Source: Polytrichum commune
Taxonomy: Eukaryota; Streptophyta; Polytrichopsida; Polytrichales; Polytrichaceae
DNA: 64,000 nt
Direction of reading: 5' to 3'
Assembly: GCA_950295325.1 (NCBI GenBank)
Contig: OX485804.1
Coordinates: 65,696,033 to 65,760,032 of the forward strand
Below, piece by piece: positions 45,134 through 57,200 of this stretch. The notes beneath the pieces were generated by a model that did no database searches, was not told the DNA's origin, and saw only the letters and a list, made by a program, of their open reading frames with translations. The position numbers were made by a program, and so were the translations under genes. The stretch's first letter is position 1. Every line of letters starts with the position of its first letter.

Positions 45134-48019
45134 ATGAATCTTAACTCCGACCACTTCCCAGTCACCTTACACATACCCCAAAACACACTCATAGCTAGAC
45201 CCTCACCCGCCGTAAATACTACACAAATTAGAATACTAAATCCGATCCCATCGGAAAACTTAGAAAATTTTAATATAGAATTTTTTGAAGCAAATTCCAC
45301 ACAACTAAACGCACTAACCAGTTTACTAGAGAACCACAGTCATCTCACCCCGGACCAATGGCAAGAAGCCTGTATAACATTAGACAACATTGTAGAAAAA
45401 TTTCAGACACCATTGAAAAAACATGCAAAGCAATCCCAATACAAACCCTTACAAACAGAACAACACAACAAGGCGGCTTCCTACCACGAAAACTATCTAA
45501 AGAATGGAAAAAACACCTCGAAACATATAATCTCATTAGAAAAACTATATACATCACAAAAAACAACCCACACTGGCAAACTCACCCTATCCTAAATGTA
45601 ATCCGAAACCACCAACATGTGCAAATCCCACATCCACCTACAACAACCACTCCTCCAAATGAATGGATTGATACCATAGTTGCTATCGCAAAAACCGCTA
45701 ACAAAGAAGCAAGGAAAATCACCACAAAATACACCAAAAATTGTATTCTAAAAGCTGTATCAGAATACCGCCAAATGTATGAAAAAAGTCCCAAAAAGAT
45801 AAATAGGAAAGTCTTTAAACATTCCGAAACTTCACCCCTCGACTCCATTACAGATAGACAAAATAATATCCTAACTAACCCTGAGGACATTGCAAAAAAA
45901 ATATACATTCAACAATCCATCAGTAACCGCCCAACAGTATACATATGTCACTTTCAAAACATACACTCACCGTACTGCACATGTGGCGTTAGGCAATATC
46001 CATGGCACGATTTAGAAGGACTCACAATTGACCAACGTGGAGAACCCCAAACCCCCCTACATACATACTTTGACCAAGAAACATACGACTTCTGCCTTAA
46101 AAACCTAGGAAATAACAAAGCCCCAGGACCAGACAAAATCCCCAACTCAATTCTAAAAAATATGCCACCACGCTTTCACAAACTACTATTTCTATTCTTT
46201 AAATACTACTACAAACAAAAACAAATCCCTGCATCGTGGAAAACTAGCCTAACAGTTTTACTATATAAGAGAGGTGATCCATCACAACTTACTAACCATA
46301 GACCTATTGCACTAGCTAACACCATATACAAACTATACACAAGCATATTAACCTCTATTCTTTCCACTTATGGGGAAAGGTACCAAACACTGCATGATAG
46401 CCAAGAGGGATTTAGAGCAGAAAGAGGAACATCCAGACAACTCCAACTCCTCATTGCAGCATTAGAAGACGCAAGATTCACGAACCAAGACATATATATC
46501 CTCTACATCGACTTCAAAAACGCTTTTGGTTCCATTGATCATACTAGACTCTTAGCCATAATGAAAGATCTTGGATACCCAACCGACGCCATAAGCCTTA
46601 TCGGCAACATATACTCACAAGCCTCTACAATATACTGTGGAAAATACTTTGGTAAAACACTACCTATCCCCATTCAAAGAGGTACAATACAAGGAGACAT
46701 TCTCAGCCCTTACCTATTTTTAATATTTTTAGAACCCCTCCTTAGATGGCTACAACAAGGCGACAATGGATACACCTTCGGAACATCCAAAGTCAAAATT
46801 TCATCCGCAGCATATGCCGCGACGACTTAGCAGCAATAGCTAACAAACTAAAATCATTACAAATACAACTAAACAAATTAGACAAATTCTGCGAATGGGC
46901 AGGAATGGACCTCGGAATACCCAAGTGTACAGTGACCGGATGTCCTAATAAATCTAAAATGAATCCCATAACTTTCAAAGCCCTAATCCAATCTACCAAT
47001 ATAAACTATAGAAACCAACCATTACCAGTCTTACATCAACATGAACCATACACCTATATGGGAATCAATCTCGCACCATCTTTTAAATGGTAAACACAAA
47101 TTAATACCACTACAGCTAAAGTTATTAAACAATGCCAAGCCCTTGTAGCATGCCCAGCCACCATGAAACAAAAAATTAACATGGCAGATACAGTCATACG
47201 TGCTGGTATAGCCTACAGCTTTTACGCAGTACCATACTCTATTCCGGCCATCAAAAAACTCGATAAGAAGATTATAGTACTTCATAAAACAATATGCGGA
47301 TTACCAAAAAGCACATCTAATATCGCTGCACAACTCCCGCACGATCTATTCGGAATTGAAGCATTCTCTCTACAAAATGCCTACTTGCGGTGTATTGGAG
47401 AACAATTACAAAATGCCTCAATGACAAAGGTAGACTCGGTAAAATCTATTATGGCTTAACACAATTTATACTTGCAAAATTTGGAGGTTCTAAAGAAATA
47501 ACCCGCATTAAATACCATCATTGTGTTAGATCACCTATCACTAGAACACTATTCCTCCTTAAACATGAAGCCGGAGTCCACCTAAAAAGTACAATAGATA
47601 GCTTCTTATTAAACCCATCCCCACTTGAAACCGCATGGTTGAAAGAAGCTCAAAACCTACAAGGCCTAAACCCCAACACTTCACTTAAATTATTACAAAA
47701 ACTTCTATTGCACAATATAATAAAATTAGAACAAATAATCATGCCCAATGGCACAACCTTAATGAACCCCGATGACTTTAAAATATACCACTCCAATCCT
47801 ACAAAACTCATCAAGAGCGCATTAAACATTGCGAATCAACTATTTTGCCACCCTTCCTGCCACCAAGAATGCCACCTACCATGCCCACACCATTACCCCC
47901 CACGAACCTTAAAAAATGACCACACAATAATAAATCATCCCTCAACACCCAACCCCCCCTTTACACCCCCCAAACCCTCCCATCCCCCACCTACCCCCAC
48001 CTCCCAACAATATGCTTAA
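45134..48019 (+). pseudogene. Copy B APE end and reverse transcriptase, broken
   Basis: NLNSDHFPVTLHI at 45134 is the C-terminal SDH motif of APE. The RT frame 45358-46830 contains APGPDKIPNSIL, a YIDFKNAFGSIDH motif A, RAERGTSRQL and GTIQGDILSPYLF. At 46811-46830, in the YADD stretch, two extra bases shift the frame and give a stop, destroying the catalytic motif. Downstream pieces at 46831-47093, 47163-47459 and 47390-48019 carry the thumb and connection. The last frame ends as the next begins, overlapping by eight bases. Confidence 0.85.
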
Positions 48020-50783
48020 CAATCCCCGTCAATTTCCTATACACACTATACTAGATCACAAACAACGACAACTCATAGATTCTAACAGGATTAAAAGAAA
48101 TGACACATCATACCTATGCCAATGGACTACACCAAATAATACTAGATACAACAAATGGCGCACCCAAAGAGAGCTATTCCCCTATTGTGATGCTTATACT
48201 AGTTGCCACAACACCGAACTATTTACCCAATATTATACGAAAAGACAACAAAAACACTTCACAAATATCGTCAACGCATATTTCTCCACGGAACAACTAA
48301 GAGACACTAGATACGTTATCCCTGCCACAATAATTCCATTGGCACATATCTCCATTAATGAATGCAACCCAAAGAGAGACATCGAAATAAATACTAACAC
48401 TATCCAAACACAATTCAACGTCGCTCACATATATGAAGACAACGGCCGGCACCTCATTACCATCCCAAAAACTAGATTACTGTGGCTATGGAAACAATAC
48501 CATCAAGCTAAAGATACCCCTCATAGCCTAGAACCACCTACCCAATCATTTGAAACTGAAATCGTGTGGCTATACCAAAGGTATAAATACCGTATTCCAA
48601 AAAATGACCCACTTAAACGTGCCTAATATATTATACCAACTCCAATACTAGATTTCCTAATAACATCGTTCAATATCAATCATTCATACTTCTCATCCCC
48701 AGTTACTTGTCCCACACAATTCACCCAATTCCACTCACCATTCTCTAGGGATAGAATATTTGGATCCCTAGGGAAAGCATTTGACCAAAAATGGAAGGGA
48801 ATTGGTTACGCCCACCCCCATAACGCAACAGACTTACAACAAGCCATCCATTGGGCCCGCATTGCGGCCAAAAATGACACAAATACAATCACTATACTTA
48901 TCTCAAAAGATATGGATTGGTACCATAACTTTAACCCATACACTGGCCCATTCTTGGACACACACATCATTGCCCACTTTGCAGCAGACACCATCATATA
49001 CGAAGAACCCACAATTCCCCCTGAACTCAATATCACGAGAAAAGAATTATCAACACTACGAATATTCTGTATCCACCACCAAAACAATCACATCGGTACC
49101 TACGAACAAATGAATCAACTCACCAACATAGCAAATAACCTCCAAATATTACAAATTCACACACAAATTGCACCACCCATCCCCTTAAATACCACCGTTA
49201 ATCCTAGCAAAAAATGGGCTAAATCTAACTATCCAAACATACCCAATAATAATAACATACCTATTCCACAATTCCCTAATTACCAAACTAACTTACCACT
49301 AAAATTCCATCCGCAATTCAACTACTATACAGACGGTTCTTTTATGAAACCCAAAGAAATTAACCCTGGAGTATGGAGAAGAGAAAGAGCTGGTTATGGA
49401 ATCTATAGCCCCAAGGGCCTTAACATCTCCAAAGGACTACATGGACTCCAAAACATACTACGAGCAGAAATGATAGTCATACATGAAACACTAACAATCA
49501 TTAATACACTACATCCAAACGAACCCGCATACATATTTACCGACAGTCTCAATGTATTATACTTATTCAACACACAAATTAAACACCCCACACTTCACAA
49601 TAGCCACCCTGACCAAATCATCCTCGCCGCCATGGTACAACTACTTCAAAACCGAACACAACCAATCACACTATACAAAGTCAGAGCACATGTCAACATT
49701 GACGGCAACGAACAAGCAGACAAATTGGCAAAAGAAGGGTTAAAACTAAAGCACAAAATTGCCATTCACCCATATGAACATGCCCATGCCACCCCATACT
49801 ACTACCAAAAGGACGTTTGGGCCTCAATGATAAACGTTCTTGATAAAGGTCCCGTTAGATTCCTAGAAAAATAAATTATTAAATACAATAGGAAAAACAA
49901 CTTGGAAAACATGGCCACACAAACCCCCAACACTTACAAATGGACAGGAAATGCAGATATAGATAAAGAACTTTCTAACGAATTTTGGGAAAACCCGGAA
50001 ATCACGGATAAACAAAAATCATGCCTCATCAAATTCCGAACAGGAACCTATATGGGCAATGCTCGAAAACAACTATTATTCGGTAGACAAACATACCCCT
50101 CTATTACATGCCCCATTTGCACCTCATACGAACCGGACACGTGGTTACATGTACTACTTACGTGTAAACAACAACATATACATTCACTCCACGTCAAAAG
50201 ACACAACAAAGCAGTATGGGAAATTAGGAAACTACTAATCTCATTTGAAAAATCTCGATGTTATATTCTCATGAACGCGGGCACCTTCAATAATACACCC
50301 CAGGAAAACACCGTTCCCAATTGGCTACTCCCTTGCACATGCGGTACACAAAGATGCCATTGTAACTCCAGATTCAGACCTGACATCCTCTGTGTTAGAG
50401 GATTACCATACCAAAATGACCCCCCCACAGACCTGGACCCCGACCTCACCATACAATTCATCGAATTCACATACTATAATGATAGATTCTCTCCATAAAC
50501 ACTCGAAGCAAAAAATAACAAATACAAACCATTAATCGATAGTATTGCTGCTAGAGGATGGAAAGTTGACCCCCTTATCATAATCACCGCTGGTGCTAGA
50601 GCCACTACACACACTCCTTCAATGAAATCACTCGAAAATAAATTTAAAATACCCATGCCTATCATTAAAAATACCTTTAAAAACATCAATACTATCGCTA
50701 TAAAATATGCCATGGCTATCCTCCTACACAAAAGAAGAATAGAAAACCACCAACCACTGCCCCAAACACTAGACCCCCCATAG
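48012..50783 (+). pseudogene. Copy B RNase H, zinc finger and restriction-like endonuclease, broken
   Basis: 48012-48626 is the region before RNase H. 48912-49874 carries RNase H with YYTDGSF, RAEM, FTDS and GNEQAD, so its acidic residues survive. 49902-50498 has the finger CPIC...WLHVLLTC, RHN, the CHC cluster and RFRPDILC, then EFTY. A stop at 50496-50498 precedes LEAKNNKYKPL, still in the same frame, which holds the Lys/Tyr of the RLE core. Same order and residues as copy A. Confidence 0.85.
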
Positions 50784-51023
50784 ATAAAGCCATAAAACTT
50801 TAACAACTAAGCCACTCCACCCCACCCACTAACAATGCACTAGAGACCTGGCGACCTAAATCATACTAACAATCCCCCCTAATAACTAACCATTTTGGTT
50901 ATTGTTACTAGTGACTGGTGACTATAGTGTCTACTCTCGAAAGGGAGGAGTAGATCTTCACCTCCATACCTTTGTCCTGTGGGCATTGGATTGGAGGAGG
51001 ATCGAACAGACACTTCATTCACG

Positions 51024-51044
51024 TCGGTCTCCTCCGGAGACCGA
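51024..51044 (+). other. 3'-terminal hairpin of copy B
   Basis: TCGGTCTCC-TCC-GGAGACCGA, a perfect 9-bp stem with a 3-base loop, 23 bases before the end of the element. It is the counterpart of 11001-11021, with three pairs changed on both sides. Confidence 0.8.
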
Positions 51045-51067
51045 AGTTTTTCTTCTTTTTCTTCTTC

Positions 51068-51426
51068 TAGTGACACCAATTCTAATCATCTTGCTCAACA
51101 CTAATTGTAAACCACGGTATAGTGTCACCAACACTAAATGTTAACCCAATGTTAGTTGTCGTTCCTTGTAATTATTTGGGGGGATTATAGATTTACAGTG
51201 TTGCAATTACTGTCACTTACCAATTGGACTTTCATCCAAATTTCAATCATCCATGACAATATTTCATCACAAGTTGTTGACAAGAGAAATTAGGGTTTTG
51301 GCCAATGGATGAACTCACCCATCATCCATGTCAATACTTGTTTATCTATTCATAAGAAGTGTCATCCGAAAAGTTACCACAGTGACATTAAATACCATAT
51401 GACACTAAATATCATAATTAGTGTAG
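51068..51426. mobile_element. Remainder of the CTACACTA MITE interrupted by copy B
   Basis: Continues the MITE from AGTGACACCAATTCTAATC to its right end GACACTAAATATCATAATTA followed by GTGTAG. With 44844-44874 it makes a complete element of about 378 bases. It is colinear with 9391-9765. Confidence 0.85.
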
Positions 51427-53470
51427 TGCCTCTTGTCAGAGGTGATTTTTTTGGTATCCATGTAAGGAGGCCCCCCGGGGAGGGTCCCTTGTTAATCGAA
51501 GGTAGTATATTAGTGTCGTGTTTAAGTTTGGAGGAAATGCCACTTACAAGTGAACTTGGACTGATGTGTGGATTGAAGTATGAAACAAGTATATTAGAAT
51601 ATGGCTCTCATGTAGGTTAGTCATCACAACACTTAGATGCTTGAGAACATATCAAAGAGCAACCTTCTTCAAAATGACAAATTATCCTTGCACTTGTACG
51701 ATGACAAGTTTAAAGTTGGACCATGTGGTCAAGGAACAATTTGTTTTGGTCGTGACTTGGATTGTTTGTTTGTTTGTTTTGTTTTGTCTTTGGCTCCTTT
51801 TGCTAAATCTTCTTGGAATGGGAGTGTACCTAGTGGTATCCTTGCTAACGGATAAAGCAATATGGAATAGTTTGCTACATCACCCATTACTAACGAATTT
51901 GTTTGAGGGTGCACATAATCAACATAAGATGGTATATGTGTGTGTTTGAAATTGCAATGTATAAATAAAAGCCTTCTGCCACATAAGGTAGATAATCCTT
52001 AAATAGTTACTTTTTCCGAATAGCCCACTTCTCCTAGGACATGAAACACGCGATTAGTACAAGATGGTTAGCAAATCCAATTTGAGGTCGTAGCCACTTG
52101 TCTCATAATTTTCAAAGCTTATATGGATATTTTATTCATTATGAAAGTGAAGATTCTTGTGTTCATCAAATGATTGTATAAGTCTCCCCGATCATATTAA
52201 CTATTGAGCTTAGAATGGTTATTATATTTTGATCAAGTTGTCCAATCTCTCTTTAAGCACATGTTTTTTTTGAAAGCCCTTCTTGGAGTAACACCAAACC
52301 ACATACCACTCAAATGTAGGTGCCCAATTAAGATAAGTAAATGGATTAGGCACGTCTGCCTTAACATTGATACCTAGCAAGGTATGATACTCCATACAAT
52401 AAAGAATATAATATGTAGCCCAAAAAACAATTAGACAATGATAGTGACACACTAAGGTATTATGTTGAGTCTCAAATGAAGCGCTCACATAAAGGATCTT
52501 TGTATTCAAAGGCAGATCCTACGATGATTGTTGGTTGAACATTGTAGTGTTGCAATGTATGGAGAGGCTATATTAAGATTAAGAAGGGAGTCATTAGTAA
52601 TATTTTAGTAATGTTGTATATGAGGAGAAGTATTTATGGTCTAAATCAACATGCCAAATTGTTTAGCAAGGCTAACATTACACTCTTTTGGAATCTAGTG
52701 AAGAAGCATGCAAAGGGAAACAATAAGCTAGAAAAGGTGATGCTTATTACATTACACTCACCATGGTGACACGATCATGAATGACCATCCTCAATTATCA
52801 CTTAGTGACTTGCATATGGACATATTTATGATTCACTTCCCTAGCACTTGGTTTTTGGGTGCACTCTCCCCATCATTATGGTTTTCCTAATCAAACCAAG
52901 GAAACTAGGTGAATTTGAACCGGATACCTCAACCAATCATGTGATAACCTAGGAAATTGCCCTTAGTGTGTTCTTATTTGTTTAAGGTGTTCCCTTCTTG
53001 AAAGGAGGTGATATCCTATAATGTTCCTCTAATGCTTGTGATGCCCACTTTGAGATTACATATAGAATCAAACTAAATCCAAGGTGAAGCAACACCATGA
53101 TTCATGGTGGTTACAATTTGGTGTAGCTCGTGCTATGAGCTTATGTGTCTATCCATAGGGCATCCATTGGATAATAGAATCCCTTTTGGGTGAGAGGCGT
53201 GGGGGGAACTATTTATGGTAAAAAATATACCATTTAGTTGAGAGCATGATTTCCAACTTAGACGCAATTTTAACTTTGTTTATGACCTTTGGATTGATTT
53301 CAAAGACCCTCAAATTTCCATGATCGCGGTCCTTGACCCCACTGTAATTTGGTATTTAGACTCACCTCTTTAAAGTGAGCTTGATGCAAAATCTGATAGA
53401 CCATGAGACATTATCCATTGCATGCCACGTAGGTGTTTCATCCATTTAAACTTCTGTGGTCCAATAGACC
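51427..53470. other. Intergenic DNA
   Basis: No gene supported. About 52035-52190 is a diverged copy of 3960-4110. Frames near 51640-51950 and 52222-52509 show no domain. Confidence 0.4.
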
Positions 53471-53479
53471 CTCAAGCTG

Positions 53480-53605
53480 CAGTAAAAAATGAAGTGGGAC
53501 GGTCTCGGCATTTTCCACCAATGAGAGATTTTGGGGAGATTTTAGATATCAATGGTCTCGGGCACGTCAAGGAATAGTGTAAAGTGCTCCTAAAATATGA
53601 CACAG
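53480..53605 (+). promoter_or_regulatory. CCAAT-containing upstream element of SPT5
   Basis: Contains TCCACCAATGAGAG at 53514-53527, then ATGGTCTCGGGCAC and TGTAAAGTGCTCC. The same blocks in the same order lie upstream of MPP beta at 32739-32800. A CCAAT box is part of it. It is about 750 bases before the SPT5 start codon, so it is either a distal promoter or a shared dispersed repeat. Confidence 0.45.
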
Positions 53606-54272
53606 GACGGGTGGGGACCAGGGCATAATCACGGGTTATTTCCGTGATTGGGGCCGGGTCTGCAGGGGGCCCGGGCCCGTCACAAAATCCAAGACCAGTG
53701 AACGAAGGATTTGATGGCTGGCTATGGCGAGTTAGGGTTTCCCTCGCCATGGCTGCATTGCCTCTCATATTTTCAGCCTCTCTCTGCCATTATCTCTCCC
53801 TCTCCTACACATCATGAAATCGCTTGAGATAGTCGTCTTTGTAAACGCTCGAGTGGATTTAAAAAAAATAAAATTCTATGAGTTTTTTCCCTGTTTTTTC
53901 TGAGCTCCAGCTATAATGTTTCGGTTCCGAATGACATTATCTTGCGTTTTGCGTGCCGTCGGCGCCATCGGGAGCTTCCGAAGTTCCGAGCTCTCTAGGC
54001 GTCTAAATATGGTGAGGAGACGTGTGCATCTTCATTGGAGCAAGATATTATTCTCAATGGAGCATTAGGTTTATGTGTGGGGGCTTTGTGCCCGTTATAA
54101 GATCTTCAAGTGCTCTGGAGGTCCTTCCAGTTTTGACCGAGGGTTTCTCTTTTGTTATTTGTTCTCGATAGTGCTTCTCTGTGAGAGACACTCTTCCCCT
54201 GGTCCGCCGTATTGCGAGACTTGAATCTCCCAGGCTGCGTCCAGGTATTGGCGCATTTGATTAGAAACAAAA

Positions 54273-57200
54273 ATGGCGAAACATTATGACGACGATGAAG
54301 CGGAGGAGGTTGATGAGGAGGAAGCGGAGGCGGAGGAAGTAGAGGAGGATGAGGAGGAGGTTGAAGAAGAAGAAGAAAACGAAGAAGAAGAAGAGGAGAG
54401 GAGTCGTAAGCGGAAGTACAAGGTATTATCTCCCTTTCCCCCGAGTTTCTCTGCGTTTCACTAGTTTGTTTCGTTTCTTTATTGTTTCTAAGATTAAGTT
54501 CCAGTTCTTTCACATCCAGCCCAAGCTCATCATGGTTCTCTGGGTTGTCCTCTGTTTCTCATCCTCCTACCTGTAGAAGCTTCTGTGTCGGAGTTGAACA
54601 GAAAATTACAATTCCTATGGAAAACATGCACATTCAAAGATTGAAGTTCCAGCTCTTTCACATCCAGCCCAATCTTGGTTTCGTTCTTTGGGTTGTTCTC
54701 TGCTTCTCATCCTCCTACCAGCAGATATTTCTGGGTTGGAGTTGAATAGAAATCACATTCTCTATGAAAAGCATGCATATACGAAATTGAAGTTCTAGTT
54801 CTTTCCCATCCAGCCCAATCGGAGTTTCGTTCTCCTGGTTGCCCTCTGTTTCTCATCCTCATGCCGGTAGATGCCTCTGTCTTATATTTGAACAGAAAAT
54901 TGCATTTCCTATGGAAAATGTGCACATTTAATCTCTCAATTGGCCACTCTTTCGGGTAGATTGCATGTCTTGGTACATATTTGGTCAGGTAGTTTGTTCG
55001 GAGTATTTTCAACTATTTGGTAGTTCCTACATAGAGGAGGCTATAATTCAAAACCTCTCTTCGGGTTACAAGCAGACTTTCCTCACAAGCCTTCGATCTT
55101 TGATAGAATATGCTTTCACAACGAGCTCACTCAGTGCTCAGTGCTTCTCTGATCGCCTGTTATTCATGGAGATCCTTTAGTATAAGAGGTCTTCTGTGTA
55201 TAAAGGTGCAATCTGTGGCACGTGATTCCTCCTCCTCCTGACACACTGTCATTTGAAATTATCTCGGCACAAGCAGGGCTCGCATTTCATTGATGACGTT
55301 GCAGAGGAAGATGATGATGAGGATGAAGAAGAGGAGGCTCCCCGGAAACGTAGACAGAGGCCTCGGGGCTTGGAGTTTATTGATGACAGCGCTGCTGTGG
55401 CAAGTGATGAAGAAGAGGAGGAGGAGGAGGAGGAGGCAGGTACATGCTATCTACGATCTTCACTTCTTTTCAGGAAATTTATTTATTACAGTCGTAATTG
55501 TACCTTCCCACTGTCTTAAGCATTGACTGTCACTCAAAGATGAGAATGTGATGTTATGCTTCGGAGTGCGATTTCTGCTCACAATCACATTTTGCTGGTA
55601 TACAGACTTTATTGATCAACGTAGTGAGCTTCCGGATGAGGGTGAACAACGCCGTCCCCATCATCGAACAGTTATACGCGATGATCCACAAGAAGATGTG
55701 GAGGGTCTTGAGAGGTTCATCCAGCAGCGGTATGGGCGGCAGGTAAGGATGTGATGAGTCCCATTCTAGGAAGTGACTTTCACAGGATGAGTGGTGACGA
55801 GAGAGTTTAGACCATCCCTGAAATGCCATGAACGTTACATCACACTTTGATCTGGTTGTTGATGTGTGTTTGAGGAGCCTGTTCAAATTACAAGCATTTG
55901 TAGGTATAAATATAACTTTTACCTCCCCCCCAATCTTCATGTTGTTTTAAAGGCAACCTTGGATGTGATTGCAGGAGTATGAAGAGTTTGATGAAGCAGA
56001 AACAACAGAAGTGGAGCAGCAGGCTTTACTACCATCGGTGACAGATCCTAAGTTATGGATGGTGAAGTGCTTGGTGAGTGTGGGAATAGCTTGTTGATCA
56101 ACAATATATCTAGTGTTGCAACGGAGTAGGGTATGTGCTCTGCATTACACAGTTGATTCACAAGATCTTGCTCGTGCAGCATTCTAATCAGAGTGTCTGT
56201 TGTCTGCAGCTTGGACATGAACGTGAGGCAGCGATTTGTTTGATGCAAAAGTACATTGATCATGAAGTCCAAAATCAGCAATTATTGATCAAATCTGCAA
56301 TTGCCTTGGACCACTTGAAAGGATACTTGTACATAGAATCTGAAAAGGAGGCATATGTGAGACAGGTGAAGTTCTTTGTCCTGGATATGTCAACCAGCAA
56401 GGGTTATTAGTTGGATTACAGTTATGCCATGGTGTCCTTAGATACCCAGCTTGCTACTTGCTGCACAAAGCCAATTCTTCCAATAAGACTCTTAAGTTCT
56501 GCCAGTTGCAGACTTGTGAAGTCTCCTGCAGCTTAATTGTTACTGGCAATGAATATGGTCGTCAAGCCCTCGGAAATTGGATATTGAGCTGGTAATGGGT
56601 GGGAGGCAGGCTTGCAGGGGAATGCGGAACATCTATTCTCAAAAGGTAACCTTGGTACCTATCAAAGAAATGACAGATGTACTGTCTGTGGAGAAGAAGT
56701 CAGTTGAAATTGATCAAGACACATGGGTGAGGGTGAAGACTGGTATTTACAAGGGAGACCTTGCTAAGGTAAATCCTGCAACTTGTGTGGTATTCTGTTA
56801 CTGTAGTCTTCAATCATCCAATATTTTATAGTTTGTTTATTGTTTGAAGAAGGTGAAATGAAGGGTTGAGTGGATTGTGTGGTATTATTATTGCCTGCTT
56901 GGTAAGTCCCTTGAGCTACTGAATTGCTGCTGCATGCTGTGGTTGCATTTGCTCAAGATCACACATAAGTTTGTGAGCCTCCATGACGTTTCAATGTACT
57001 GACTGGGTTGCAGGTGGTAGATGTGGATCATGTGAGGCAACGAGCACAGATTATGCTTATCCCAAGAATAGATCTCCAAGCTTTGGCCGCAAAGCTTGTA
57101 AGTGGAATAGCAATGCAGCAATACTATTCAGCTCCCTGTTGATTCTAACCATACTAGTTGAGTATCTTTGCTATATCATTGTACCATTTGTCCTCTCTGA

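Larger units (their letters stand above)
44875..51067 (+). mobile_element. Copy B: 5'-truncated dual-endonuclease retrotransposon
   Basis: Plus-strand relative of copy A starting inside the APE domain (HIHILCGDFN) and running to a TTCTTC-type tail. Flanked by a 12-base duplication, part of which (ACACCAA) also fits the element sequence, as often seen at truncated LINE 5' junctions. It lacks ORF1, the repeat region and the 2A motif. RT, RNase H, zinc finger and RLE are all recognisable but spread over several frames. Clear divergence from copy A shows the two are not recent sisters. Confidence 0.9.

Noticed and set aside
54273-55519. Lys/Arg-rich alternative frames over the acidic SPT5 exons
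   Set aside because: They come from GAG/GAA repeats read out of frame; the acidic frame joins in phase to the NGN domain.
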